The notes under the pieces were generated by a model. The model searched no databases. It had not been told where the DNA came from and saw nothing but the letters and a program-made list of their open reading frames with translations. Positions 21,716-34,681 of a DNA stretch of 64,000 bases are shown here, piece after piece. Both the position numbers and the translations under genes were made by a program. Every line of letters begins with the position of its first letter. The stretch's first letter is position 1. This DNA comes from Trichoderma breve (Eukaryota; Ascomycota; Sordariomycetes; Hypocreales; Hypocreaceae), in NCBI RefSeq assembly GCF_028502605.1, contig NC_079237.1, forward strand, positions 62,001 through 126,000. Reading direction: 5' to 3'.

Positions 21716-22915
21716 TTAGACGAGAGGACCTTTATTAAGATATTGATCAAACCAAGCAATAGCCTGGAAAAACGCTTGCTCCTTAGACCACTTGAAAACC
21801 GGATTACTCAAGTCACCACGAACACCAAAGCCATGTGAGACGCCGGAGAATAAATTGATTTGGTATGGAAAGCTTTTCGTCTTGAGAAGATTCTCCGTCT
21901 TGTAGCGCAGCTCTTGTGGGAAAAGGTCGTCATACTCAGCGGCCGCTATAGATAGAGGACCTTGAAAGCCTTTAATCTCATCGTCATCAACGTTGGAAGG
22001 GTGAGCCATATAGCCAACGTTAATCTTTTCTGCGCCAGAGTGACGAGCAACATACTGTACAACCGTGTTAGTGTACTGCTCTTGACGTCTTTCAGAAGGA
22101 ATTTTTATAGGTAGTAGATGCTTCAAATAATGTGCAGAACATCTGCCGGTCTGGAGATCAGGAACAAAGCATCATAAAATAAACTCTCATGTTACCTTTG
22201 CTCCAAAACAATATCCAACTGCACCAATTGCAGTAATGTTTAGCTCAATCCTCATGTATTTTATTGCTTCTTCGACAGCGGGATCCACATATTCATTAGT
22301 ATGAGGAGTGGAATCATTTCGGAAGCCACCCATCAACCATTTCATCCAGTCAAAGTTATGACCAGGGATCTCCGTCAATCCATCTCCGTTGAGAATGTCG
22401 ATGATCAAAGTTGTGTAGCCATTTGCCGCATATTGATCAGCCAACAGCTGCGAATTGGTCCAGATGCCGAATACATCACTAAGATATAAAATACCGGCGC
22501 CTTGATGGTTATTGGTATCTTTAGGAGTTGCGAGATACGCATCGTAGTTGCCAATTTTGAAAGACTTTCCAGTAGTCTCGCCTCTAAGAAGACCAAATAG
22601 TTAGCATAGCAACCTTTGGAGTCCTGATAAAGGAAGTGAGTGGCGAGCCCTCCGCTGTTGGTAAGACACTGAACTAGAGCAGGATAGTATAACTCTTCAC
22701 ACAGAACAGAAGGGCTTGCAGAGACTACATAAGCTGCAGGTGGGCTGAGTTGTGTATTTGACTCAATTTTTGTTCATCTTGCTTTGGAAAGAAACAATTG
22801 AAAAGACTCTACTTCAGTTGTATCTGTTGCTATAGCTGTTGCGATAGACAATGTGATGTACTTACTCATGCTTGACACCCTTAAAGCAACAAGATGCAAG
22901 AGGACGAGAGGCCAT
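21716..22915 (-). CDS. Dienelactone hydrolase family protein
   Basis: 265 aa alpha/beta hydrolase. The nucleophile elbow is GYCFGAK (Cys nucleophile, as in DLH). The catalytic Asp lies in AAEYDDLFP and the His in VSHGFGVRG, giving the Cys-Asp-His triad. It begins MASRPLASCCFKGVKHEGE, typical of fungal members. Two introns: 22865-22584 (282 nt, long for this genome) and 22195-22076 (120 nt), both GT-AG with consistent frame. No signal peptide is visible. DLHs open dienelactones in chlorocatechol or hydroxyquinol pathways, but many fungal homologues are uncharacterised. It is divergent from a Zn2Cys6 regulator 393 bp away, which suggests pathway-specific control. Confidence 0.87.
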
Positions 22916-23308
22916 TTTATAAGCTAAGAGTTGTTTCTCTGCGGCGCAAATATAGAAAATAGAACGATTTCCGAGTCTCCTTGATGTTGGAATGCCTCCA
23001 TGTGTTCTGACTCGAAACCTTCCATCATACTTTATACTCTTGGGGATATTGTCTATTGTTGACGATAACCTGCACGCTCTCGGCTGCTCTAACGAATGGT
23101 CGGGACCGATATAGTTTCGGACGTTATAGAATGTCCGGAAATCACATGACTGATACTGCAATTAGCGCACGGCAATCTTCTCAAACTTGCGGACTCTTCA
23201 CATCGTCCGGTTGTGAAGTTTGCGGCCTCTTATGCGCAAATTACAGGTCAATTTGGATGAAATCGGACATTTGAAGTTTTATTTCTTTCCATTTTTAACA
23301 GGCTATCG
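22916..23308. promoter_or_regulatory. Divergent promoter between DLH-family gene and Zn2Cys6 regulator
   Basis: The 393 bp contain the promoters of both genes. Several CGG/CCG triplets, the half-sites of Zn2Cys6 dimers, occur (GTCGGGACCG near 23099-23108, GTCCGG near 23130 and 23206), compatible with self- or target-regulation. No single inverted pair is convincing. Confidence 0.35.
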
Positions 23309-25614
23309 ATGGATCGACAGGCTGAGAATATGGAAAAAGCGGAGCCGAAGCTGGATGGAGAGACACCGTCCACAGACGCGGGTCCAGGTGCGCCACTTAA
23401 TGACACTCCATTCTCCCAGCAGTTCGTGAAGTCGCAGCGCATCCTCGCATGTGTACTTTGTCATCAGCGCAAGATCAAATGCAATCGAAAGTTCCCTTGC
23501 AATAATTGCATCAAAACTCAAGCGGATTGCGAGCCAGCCATGTTGGCCCCGCGCCGAAGACGCCGCAAAATCCCGCCGCCAGAGTTGGTGGATCAGCTAC
23601 GCGTCTACGAGAGCCTGCTTCGGGCAAATAATATCAAATTCGATCACCTGCGCAAATATAGAATTCCAGGTGATGATTTCCCAGTTATAGACGATGCAGA
23701 TTACTTATATCAGGAGAATGAGAGTCTGAGCAATGCGAACTCTGCAGCAAGAGCACATTCGGACATAGTTTACGAGGCAAAGTATGCTCTGCTCAAATTG
23801 GCCATATCGCAAATATGCTAACAACTATTTGGTGTGCACCATCGGCAGAAACTATTGGCATGCCGTGAACCGCAGCGTACGTTGGCCCTTCAACCAATCA
23901 ATCCCATATGGCTACTTATGGGAATAGTATCGAGATAATGATAGCGATACATCATACGATGATGTACGTGATAACCCCATTAAAAATACATGGGATTTGA
24001 TATACCACGAAAATGATCAACTTCTTTTTGGCGCACGGCAGGAGCCTGCTGATCTGTCCTCGCTGCATCCAAATGCCGTCCAAATCTTCAGGCTTTGTCA
24101 TCTGTTTATTGAAAACGTCAATCCTCTCTTGCAGGTCGTACATGCTCCCAGTCTCCAGAGTCGCATCATAGAAGCGGCGGACAACATACCGAACATTGAA
24201 CCAAACTTTGAAGCGCTCATGTTTAGCATCTACAGCATGGCCGTAGTAAGTTTGACAAATGAAGACTGTATTAAACTGTTTGGCACGACAAGGAGCATTC
24301 TTCTCCAGCAGTATCATCGTGGCTCCCAAGAAGCCCTTCTCAACGCTCGCTTTCTCAGGACAGATAATCGCAATTGTTTAACCGCTTTGTTTCTCCATCT
24401 GGTAGGATCTTGTCGCCCGTCATTGTTCGAATGCTGACCAATTTCAGCTCTCAATAAGACCAAAAATGGATCCTCGTTCTGTTTCGTCCATGCTTGGAAT
24501 TGCACTACGCACGGCACAGCGCCTTGGGCTTGATAATGAATCGGATTTAGCCAAGTGCGATATTGTTGAGGCCGAGATGCGTCGACGTCTCTGGTGGGCT
24601 TTAGTTCTATTCGACACCCGCATTTGCGAATTGATTGACACTAAGAAGACTTCGCTGACTCCCACGTGGGATTGCCGCATACCTCTCAATGTCAATGACT
24701 CTGAGCTCCGAACCGGACTGAGAGATGGACCCAGAACTCAAACAGCGATCAGCGACTCCATTTTCGTCGTCGTGCGTGGTGTAATCGCAGATTTCATCAG
24801 ACACTCCTCTTTCTATCTTAACTTTACCAACCCGGCCATGAACGCTGCAACGAAGAATCCTAGCACCAAGTCTGATGTCAAGGGTGGTGAGGTTGACACT
24901 CTCGAAAACGAGCTGGAGAACAAATATCTGCAGCTCTGCAGTCCAGAGATCCCGCTACAGTTCATGACCATATGGACTGCACGAGGCTATATCGCCAGAT
25001 ATCGCATCATAGAGCGGCTTTCAACGCTGGATGGTCTAGTTGGAGACACTCAGCGTGACGCTCTAGGCCTAATGGCGGTGGACATGATTGCTTGTGATAG
25101 TAGAATCATGACGTCGTCTATCGTAAAAGACTTTCTCTGGCTGATTCAAATGTATCATTTCCCATTTACTGCATATATACAGCTTTTGCAAGATCTGAAA
25201 CGGCGCCCTACAAGCAGCATTGCGGCGCAGGCTTGGTCGAAAATCGACGAGAATTTTACAGCTCGCCTTCTCTTTCAAGAAAATGCAAAAAGCCCTTTCT
25301 ACCAAATGGTATCTAAAATGATACTTCAGTCCTGGGATGCTCGACAAGTGATACCAAACGACCAAGTTGGGCTTGTGACAACACCGGGCATAGTGTCATA
25401 TCTTAAAAACAACACTAACATACACCAAACAGAGAATCCGAAATCTCTTGACAATATACCCATATCAATGGCAAACTTTACCAGCTTGAACAACACTACG
25501 GCGGACAATCTTCCTCTTAAGATGCTAGAGATGGGTTTCGACGATATATACACATATCCTTTCATGGAACTCGACCCCAATCAGATACAGTGGCTGAGTA
25601 AAGATTGGGATTAG
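23309..25614 (+). CDS. Zn2Cys6 fungal-specific transcription factor
   Basis: 713 aa after splicing. The binuclear zinc cluster is CVLCHQRKIKC...CNNC...C (spacing C-2-C-6-C-5-C-2-C-6-C, residues 48-74), followed by a basic linker RRRRRK. The middle homology region spans WDLIYHENDQLLFGA through SSMLGIALRTAQRLGL and MRRRLWWALVLFD. Introns: 23782-23848, 23877-23927 and 24402-24447. The exon between the first two is only 28 nt (23849-23876); with it, the apparent stops at 23819 and 23925 vanish and the frame runs through. It is probably a nuclear regulator of the divergent DLH gene and perhaps of the permease whose 3' end faces it; the targets are inferred. Confidence 0.87.
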
Positions 25615-25872
25615 TTGAACACGCTATCTGGCGATATATTATACACTGCAAGCTTCGTAACGTTATTTCCGCATACTACAACTATCTCCTAAATCTGCAA
25701 TAAACTTACATAGCTCTACCTGTATTACGTCTCTGCTCCAAGCAATAATTCGACTATTATCCTACCACTACTTTTGAATGACACAATGAAAAGAATTTGT
25801 AATGACCTGACTTGATTAAAAAACAATAAAGTATATACCAGTTTATTGAACTTATAAATAAATATACAGAAA

Positions 25873-27554
25873 TTACCGACCCGTATATCTCTTCTCAAAA
25901 AACCTGCCTATGGTGTATACAAGAACCGTAATTACCGCGCTCATATATATACCCACATCACCTCCATCACCACCAAACTTGGCTGCAATCGGTCCCACGT
26001 ACCACGTCTGGCTCATGCCAGGTACACCTCCCGCCAGATACCCTGCAAGTAAAGCTGTTACAGCCGCAACTCCCCAAGGGAGCAGATGTGGTTGGTCCCA
26101 AGCCTCAAGATCGTAGCCATCCTTGCGGCGAAAGACGCGATCCTCAAGTAGTAGTACCATGGTGAAACTAACAGTCCAATACCCCAGCAGCGATACGAAA
26201 TTGTTGACGACATTGGACAGATTCTGCTGTCCTGCAATGGCTAGCACTGCCACTACAATGGCAAAAGCCAGGGACCAGATGAAGCGAGGCACGGCGTGGA
26301 AGTAATGGCCTAGAAGCTGCATACTTAGGCCAGACGAATAGTTGATGGCAATATTGTTGCCGAGGACTGAAAAGGTAAGCAGCACGAGGCAGAAACGGGA
26401 CCAAGCCTGTGGGTGGTAGATTTCACTAATGAGGCCTCCCAAGCCATGGTTGGTGTAAGCATCGGCGTATGGGGGGTAGGCGACCGTAACAGCAGCGTTT
26501 CCAAGGCAGCAACCGATAGTGACGGAAAAGGTGGTGGGAATAACGATGCCCCAGAAGGTGAGGAAGAAAGTCTTCCAAGCCGGAGTACTAGCGGGGAAGT
26601 TGCAATAATAATCTGCAGCGATCGAACACCAACCCGATGCGTTCGCTAGCAATGCGGAGTTAGGATATGCGTAATGAGGGGATGGGGTTCAATAACTCAC
26701 AAAAGTTGATCGCAACAATGGTTAAAAATGTTCCTGAGTATACTAGGCCTGAGTTGCCGTCTTCGCCCGGGAAGTCGGTTTTCACATGAGGCGCCGCCTG
26801 TCCGATGAGAACACAGATGAGGATAAACGTGTAGATCCACGAGTATTTTTCGAAAGTATGAATCAGTCTGAAGCCAAAGATGGACACCACATAAGATATG
26901 ATGGCAATAATGACGATACCAACAGTGATACTCATGGTGTAGCCCGAGACAGCGCTAAGTATCTGGCCAACAACGACATAATTGACGACTGCAAAGCCAC
27001 CACCCACGACGATGTTGAGAACGCTACACAGTTTGGCGCCCCAGAAACCAAAAGAGTATCGTGATGTGGCGATTTGTCTCATGCCGAGCTGCCTTTATTA
27101 GAGCTATATTCGGAGAACATGAACTGGATCGATCTTTTCTTACCTTTGGTCCCAATGTGCCCGTAGTGGCCGTCATCAATGCACCCAGTATAATGCCAAT
27201 AATCGAGGCCGCGATTGACTGTTTCAGGGAGAGGCCAAACTCTGGTCCCAGCAACCCCAAGGGCAAAACGCCAACATGAATGTTGAGCGACCACCACATG
27301 AGGAAGATGTTCCATACCGACGGTGGACGCTTCTCCTCCTCTGGGATCCGATCCACACCCTGTGTCTCGACGCCTAGTTTACGATCGAGCCATGATTCGA
27401 AAGCGTTCAAGTACCGCAAGATAGCCCAGCGTGCTTGCAATTTGTGTACGCGATCTGCCGAGAGAACGATGGTTTGACCCGCTTCGACGTCGGATTGAAT
27501 ATTGCCTTCGGGAGTCGAAGGCCCCGATTCGAGGTCGCGCTTCTCAATCGACAT
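25873..27554 (-). CDS. NCS1-family purine/cytosine-type permease
   Basis: 523 aa, about 12 membrane segments, imports nucleobases (cytosine, adenine, hypoxanthine type) by proton symport. Introns 27143-27089 and 26700-26646 (both 55 nt) join LGPK to LGMRQIATSRYSFGFWGAK and INF to SNASGWCSIAADY. Family marks: WNIFLMWWSLNIHVGVLPLG in TM1, GMRQIATSRYSFG, INFSNASGW in the TM5-6 region, SVLGNNIAINYSSGLSMQ in TM8 and FVSLLGYWTVSF in TM10. It resembles the fungal Fcy branch rather than the Fur branch. It converges on the regulator gene. Confidence 0.88.
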
Positions 27555-28500
27555 GGTGATGAAATTGATGGCTCGGGCGGCTTAAAGGAAGGACAAAGCA
27601 ACCAATACCAATATGGTTTCACATCACACGACAGCAACGCCGACGTGTGGACAAGGGGTCAAAGAGAAATAAAATCGTGCGCAACATATCTTTAAAGGGT
27701 TATTTCAATTTTTTTTTTCTTATCTCCTTTACATCATCTTATCAACAGTCAGTTTCCAGACGTAAAAAATCGATATGCCGTCTTTTCCGTCCATTCCAGT
27801 GTACGCAGATGAGTGATAAGAAATGGTGTTCTGTAATTGGCTCGCTTTAAGGACTGGGGTGGGTTAGCTTCCCGATATGGACATCCACCTTGCCCTTCTA
27901 GTGGCGATGTTCCGGGTTTATTGGAATCTTTGGGATTCTAGTCATGGCTTTCGGCCTTTGTATCTCGCAGGAGGGTGATGTAACCAGCTTATTAACGCTA
28001 CTCTGCTACAATGTAGATAACTTTATGTATGTATCTAGCTTGTCCGAGAACTCGTGTGAGATACAGCTGAAGACTTAGCCTCATATTGGCTTATATGTAT
28101 GCATCAAACATGTGAAACCATTGCCACAATCTATACCGAAGGACTCCACCAACCGCTAGTGTAGCCTACAATGCCTATCTATATGGTCCGTGCCATTCCC
28201 TGACAGAGTGTAGGAATACTCGCAAACTCGTTTCTCTTTAGGACCTTCCCAAAAATAGTTCTTTCAGCGATAGCCTTGGTTAGCTACCCTGGGGAAGAAC
28301 GCAAGCCTCTCTGCATTCACATTAGATGCAGCTTACATGATGAAGTAAAAGATGAAGGGTTCATTGAGATACTATTTTACTGCCAGTCTATATGATTCTA
28401 TGCCCAAAACTAAAGTGGTAACGTTCTAATTTGACCTCATTAATTGCGTAACACTTCGTATGTAAATTACCTCCCACACAACACTGCATTATTGACTCAG
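27555..28500. other. Permease promoter and ABC transporter 3' flank
   Basis: No gene is supported in 946 bp. The permease promoter is at the left; the right end is the 3' flank of the ABC gene. Confidence 0.5.
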
Positions 28501-31500
28501 CTACTCAGCTTTCTTGGATGCCTTAGTTCGGAGCTTCATCATTCCAAATACCAGAGCATATCCGGAAATAGCGAAAATCACCGAGATTCCAATATCCCTC
28601 CAGCCGTAGAAATAGTGGTTAATGTTAAGCGTCGTCAAAAAGTCGCTGCCATTCTTAAACTCGCAAACTCGGCAGCCCGAGGTAGCATCCGGGTTTGTCA
28701 GGTTGATCCGCCAACCGTCTCCGGCAATGTAGTCCCGGAGGTATTCCGCACATGTCCCATTGGCCGGGTCAAAGATGGCAAATTCCTCTTCCTTGCAGGA
28801 AACCTTGGAACCCCAGATGCCGAAAGTCAACATGCCCGAGACAACGTAGTTGAAAGGGTTCAGCCAGTAAAGCCAGTACTTCCAGAAGACGTTCAACTGT
28901 CTATAAGGTACAAAGATTCCGCAAAACAGGGTAAGTATACTGATAATGAGGGGATTGACTAGAGCCGCGAACGTTGGGTTGGGTGCATAGGCGGCGACGA
29001 ATTGACCGATTCCCGTGTAGATGAATTCGTATATCAGCATAATGAAGAAGACTGCACCTGAGCGGTTCGAATTATCATTCAGACGCGCGGTATAGTACCA
29101 GCAAGCGAAATAGAGAACTGCACACACGCAGAGATAGGGAAACTCAGACACAATGAGACCGACAACGAAAGAAACCCAGGAGTACATCTTTGACTTTTTC
29201 TCGCGTGCGTCATAAATATCGCGTCTTTGGATGAAAAGCGGTTGAAGCTGATTGATCACGCCAGGAGCAACGAAGACGAAGTTGAAAGTTGTGAACATCT
29301 TGAGCTCTAGGTCGGAAACGCTGTGGCCAACCCTCCAGAATGAGAATCCATTCAACAATGCAGAAATCACGTGCAATGAGAATTTATTATTGACGTAATT
29401 AGTGTTTCGGAATAGGGCAACATTCATTCTCTGTGTCACAATCTTGATTTGTTCCCATAATGGCATTGAGAATTCGTAGCCATCATCAACAGTCCCGGGC
29501 GGGCTGGAGGCAGCTTCAGAGATCATGTTGTCAAGTTCAGTCATCATTTGACCATATTCGGAAGATTCGAGCCAGGTTTGATGCCAGTCTGTATCTTTGA
29601 CACTTTCAATGCCCCCAGTGACCACGTCAATCATGAACTCAGCAGGATTGGCCTCGATAGGGCATACAGCACCGTATTGTCCAAAATAGTTCTTGATAGT
29701 CTTTGCATTGTCACCGATGTCCCCAAAGTAGACGGTTTTCCCTCCGCGTGCTAGAAGTAGTAGAGTATCAAACTGGGCAAATAATTGAGCCGACGGCTGA
29801 TGAATTGTTACCAGCACAGCTTGGCCAACATCGGCTAATTTGCGTAGGAAACGAACAGTGTTATATGCTGACTGTCCGTCTAGGCCAGACGTAGGTTCGT
29901 CAAGAAAAATTAAGATACTTGGCTTAGACACAAGTTCAACACCAATCGTAACACGCTTTCTCTGCTCCACACTGAGTCCATTTCCAACAGTGCCAATGAG
30001 CGTATCAGCCAAATCGTGGAGTTCCAGAAGATTAATGATAGTTTCGACATATCTGAGCTTTTCCTCCCTCGGAACAGTTCGGGGCTGGCGTAATAGGGCA
30101 GAAAATTCAAGAGCTTCACGGACTGTGGCAAAAGGCTCATGGACATCCAGTTGCTCACAATATCCAGCCATTCGTTGAAAGGACACAGGCAAAGGGCGGC
30201 CATCAACCAAAATACTACCTTTGATAGTGCCATCCGTTTTCCGCTGAGCGAGGACATCGAGCAAGGTAGTCTTACCTGCGCCAGAGGAACCCATCAGTGC
30301 TCCAAGCATACCCGGTTTTACCCATCCATGGATGTTATCCAAGAGCACACGATCGCCTGATGGTGTTTTGACGGTATAAGTGAGGTTCTTCCAGGTAAAG
30401 ATGGATGTGTTGCGGACCAAATTGTCATCTGCCTGCTCCATTACATTCTCAGAGGCAGCGTCTTTAGCTCGCTCCGTGATTTGATTCTGTGATTCCTCGT
30501 CAAAAGAAGCATGATGCTTCTTGAGCTTTTCGCGAGGAATCAACAGCGAAGCGCCGCCGCCGCCGCCAGCTTTCCAAAAGCACGTGCAAACGATGGTGAT
30601 GACAGCGAAAAACCCCCACCAGCCCCATACAACACCGTAGTTCCTCCAGAGCTGAGAATGCTTGTAATGCAGTGACAAAAGGTACTGGTCACCTGTCACA
30701 AAGTCCGCACCTGGTAAAGCACCGCCGACTCCAGTGCAGGCTCTGTTGGCGGAATCGACATTTTCGTACCCTGGTCCACTCGGAACGAGATTGTCTCCCA
30801 CACAGGGAATATGCTGGTCGTGGAATTCGTTCGATAGGGCCGCTTGGAATGCATAGGCAAATGGGTTGACATAGTACAGCTCCAGGAACCAGTTTTTCAT
30901 CTTGGGCTTCGGGATCATATATCCGGCGTACATGACGATTCCCTTGATGGCTGTACCCGAGATCTTAGAAGCGGCCTCAAAGGTACTGAATGCGGCGCCA
31001 ATGCATCTAAATAAGGTCGTGACACACTTTGATTTATCAGTTAAAATTACTAAAAGTCGCTCGCAGTAGTTTTCACTCACCAGTGTAGTTATGAACAGAA
31101 TGGCCCAGAAAGTAAAGAATGCTGCAGCGGTAGCCTTGAGTCCAGCCATCCAGTATATTACAACAGTGAAAATCGTGCACTGTAACAATAAGACTGGGAA
31201 ATCCGCAGTAATCTGCGCCAGGCAAAAAGCTGCAGGATGATAGAATCCGAAGGACTTCTGTTTCACCAAGACAGGTCGTCCCTTGAATGACTCTGTGACT
31301 TCAGACATGGCAACAATGCAATTATATAGAAGGGAGAAGAAGACGGCGCCACCCTTGGTAAAAAGACCGGCAGAGGTAGCGGGGGAGTTATAGAAGCAGG
31401 CACCAGCGATCAAAGACATGGCGAGTGACAGGACCTGTTTGATCAAAAATGTCGACTTCTCACCCCATAGAATCTGATATTGGCGGACAGTGCACGCCTT

Positions 31501-32906
31501 GAGTTGGGCCATAAAGCTGGTCGTAAGGACAGTGTTTTTCGGTAAATGCTTATTTTTCTCAAAGGCGACGGATTCCTTGAATGATTGAGTTCGGTCGCGG
31601 GCAACATCGGTGTTTGGGTAGTTGTATTCTGACACCATAGAGCCATGGATTGAAGACTGGTTGTACTCCGCCAAAATGGCATCGGCGTTTCTTGGAAACT
31701 TATTTTCAAAGCTAGGTCGGATTTTTCGCTCAGTGGGAACCGTTACGCCCGTCAGGAAATCACCTTGACTTTGTCAGCATTGTCCTTACTATGAGCATCG
31801 ACGGGGATAGGAAAGTAAGTACCAATGTTAGCGCCTTCGGCATACACAAACCCAAGGTCTTCCATGAACGGTTTGGCTGCGGTAGAAGGGCCATAGAATA
31901 TCTGTTTTCCCTCGTCCAGGACCAAAACTTTATCAAAAAGATTATAGATGCCGTTTCCTGCCTGGTATAGGGTGACGACAGTCGCGAGGCCTTGGATGTT
32001 GGTCATGGCTCGAAGAGCCTTGGCCCACTCCAAGGCCGTGCTTGCATCAAGACCACGCGTACTGTTATCCCAGCAAAATATTGATCCTCGGGTAGCGAGG
32101 CATTCGATAATTGATACACGTTTCCGCTCGCCACCGGACACACCACGAACAAACTCATTTCCGACTTTCGTCTCAAATGTATGCGCAATTCCCATGGACT
32201 CCAAAAGAAATTGTTTTGTGTCGGCCACATAACCCTTTTCTGACTCAGTGCCGTCTGGGAGATGAGAAGGAACTTTAAGCTTTGTGGCGAAATCCATTGT
32301 CTGTCCGACAGTCAACCGTGGATAAAAGAGCTCCTCTTCTGTATTCATCACAATCTGGGCTCGATACTGAGCAGCTTCTTGCTCAGTCATGTTTCCGAAC
32401 CGCACATCACCCTTAATTGTATGGTATCCTTCGCGACGGTTGGAAAGCATTTTGAGGAGGGTGGTACATCCGGATCCAGGGCGGCCTAGGACCAGTAGCA
32501 TTTCTCCTGGCTTCACACAGCCATGACTGTCCTTCAAAATACATTTCATTGGTGGCTTCTGGCGCCTGTCTCTGATGAGTTGAGGTATGTTGTATTGAGA
32601 GAACTGATTCTCCTTGACGGACGCCGAAGCAGCGGGGACTTCCACGGTGAGGTTCTCCCAGGTGACACCGAGCTCGCGTTTCTTGAAGCCTGCTGCTGCT
32701 TCACGTTCTTGTTGTTGAATCAGTTGGGGTGTCATGCTCCATTCGGCGCCCTTGCTCGGAGGAGATGTGATTCCTGCATGGCGAAAAGCGAGAGTCTCTG
32801 CACTGGAGGCTTCTCGCATTTCGCGAAGACGAATAGGCGCGGCTTCATGTTCTTTTCCTTCTGGTAAACCAGGATCAGAGTCGTCGGTGAAATCGTTATA
32901 TTCCAT
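28501..32906 (-). CDS. PDR-type (ABCG, full-size) ABC transporter
   Basis: About 1430 aa with the inverted (NBD-TMD)x2 order of fungal pleiotropic drug-resistance pumps in the plasma membrane. NBD1: Walker [15 protein letters not shown], signature [14 protein letters not shown], Walker B with the degenerate [12 protein letters not shown]2: Walker [15 protein letters not shown], signature [15 protein letters not shown], Walker [13 protein letters not shown]. As is normal in PDR proteins, NBD1 has the Cys-for-Lys Walker A change and NBD2 a degenerate signature. Two introns: 31822-31764 (59 nt; its stop splits the locus into two open frames) and 31080-31027 (54 nt, stop-free and divisible by three; removal restores [13 protein letters not shown]). 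It effluxes xenobiotics or metabolites; the substrate is unknown. Confidence 0.93.
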
Positions 32907-34681
32907 GGCGTTTGTATCTTCACTGACTTAAAAGATGTAAACAAACGACTCTTATGATCAATTAAAAGGACCTAATTGGGTAGGGGAATCAAGCATGTTA
33001 TATCTTAATCCTCGACGGGGCCGGAATATCCGGTATATACTATGAGGTACGCTTTTATTTGGATCTTTCTTTGAGTCAAGTATCACGAGTGGAGTGAGAT
33101 AGCCTCAGATAGGGGTGGATAGGGAGTTGTTATTTTTACTTTTTATTTAATCTCTCATACACATGCAAATGTATCCATCCATTGCCAGTCATTCATAGTC
33201 AGGGGGGATTCAATTGTTATCTGATGACGCAATAAAAGCTCCAGACCATCTTCTAAGCCCCCTATCGACGTTGGAGATTATTAGTAAAATCGCGGTCTTT
33301 CGGCATCCGCTTTCTTCGTACAGTTATGAAGTTGATGCACATCTACTGTACTCGTCATGAACTCAAGTAGAACACTTGCAAATTACAAATATTTGAATCA
33401 ATCACATGAATCAAACTGATAACAGGAGAGAAATTATGCACGTATAGTTATATACCCAAGGACTGGGGCGTATCCTTCCTCTCAACCAGATATTACTGAC
33501 CAATCCATAACATCGGATACATTGTGAGCCGAAATCCTAATGTATCCAGTTCTTCTCGTATTGTGTTTTTACCAATCCCTATCTCTGCGTTCCTCGGCTG
33601 CCCACTTATACGCTCCTCGGTATTTACAAGGTCGGCATTTGTGGGTACCAACTACACCGGGACGGCCGGGTGCAGATTTCCATGGACTCAAGCGGAACCG
33701 GACTAGGGACCTGATCGGTAATACTCCTCGGGAGCCATCAACGTTGGCCACAATTTGTTTGGTGAGATGACTACGGGTACCTGAAGAGATAGGGACGCTT
33801 TCTATCTTTAGATGGGGATTACTAATAGCAGCTGCATTTTTGTCTTAATTCAACCCTCATTAGTTTATGTATGTAGGTATATACTATCTCCTCCCTCATA
33901 GTATCCTCTTTCAGCAACTTCTTTTATATAACATGAAACTTATCTCTATCAATACACAATTTTTGGAATAAATCGAAACATTTATGACTATCAGCGCTTT
34001 GCGTTTTAACATCAACGACTCAGGGGAAAAGTTCCATAGGCTAGTGTACTCCATACCGTAAGAAAGTCTAAGGGGGAGCTGGTTGAAGCGCCGGAATCGG
34101 AATAAATTTCTCAAAACGCCGGAATCGGTTTTTTGTACGTACCCTGAACTGAAAACCCCTTATTTGCCAATTTACTCGCAGTTTATAAGGATGCGAACCC
34201 CCCATATAAACCAAGCTCCCTTGACACAACGGCATGGTCAGGCATCTGTGAAGGAGAGGATTACTCTAGATTATTATAGGTTAGTTTTCTCAGGGGATAA
34301 ATTTTTATACTCAGATTTATATTGGTAGCACGGTTAGGTCGGTGGATAGCGGATAGGTATTATGTAGCTGACAAACTGGTATCTGAATTCCGCTGTGATT
34401 GTCAGTGTTATCGACCAGCTATCTCAGCTGTCTAAGCGAGTGACGTGAAAGGTACTTATAGACCTTGTTGGTCTGGAAGAAATCGGATGAAGCTAATTCG
34501 AGTGCATCTGATTGGATTGAAATGAGTCGAGTCGACCGAACGTGGATCAGGTTCTATGGGCCGGAACATCTGGGGTTTCTATGAGAATGTCTACCCTGAA
34601 CGACCGTTCTCAAAGCAATAAGAGTTGGCACTTGTGCTTAGGTATCTGGTACAATAGGCAGCAAATACGCTGCTTTCGTAT
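32907..34681. other. Gene-less stretch, 1.8 kb
   Basis: ABC gene promoter at the left. No gene is supported. CGCCGGAATCGG occurs twice, at 34089-34100 and 34117-34128, on a 28-bp spacing. Open frames near 33524-33770 have no family features. Confidence 0.45.

Noticed and set aside
23819..23927. Apparent in-frame stops splitting the Zn2Cys6 regulator
   Set aside because: Two GT-AG introns around a 28-nt exon remove the stops and keep the frame, so the gene is not broken.
31752..31830. ABC transporter looking like two genes (half transporter plus separate protein)
   Set aside because: A 59-nt intron at 31822-31764 joins the frames into one full-length PDR protein.
33524..33770. Overlapping open frames resembling tRNA-derived or transposon junk peptides
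   Set aside because: No tRNA fold, terminal repeats or transposase motif could be found on reading.
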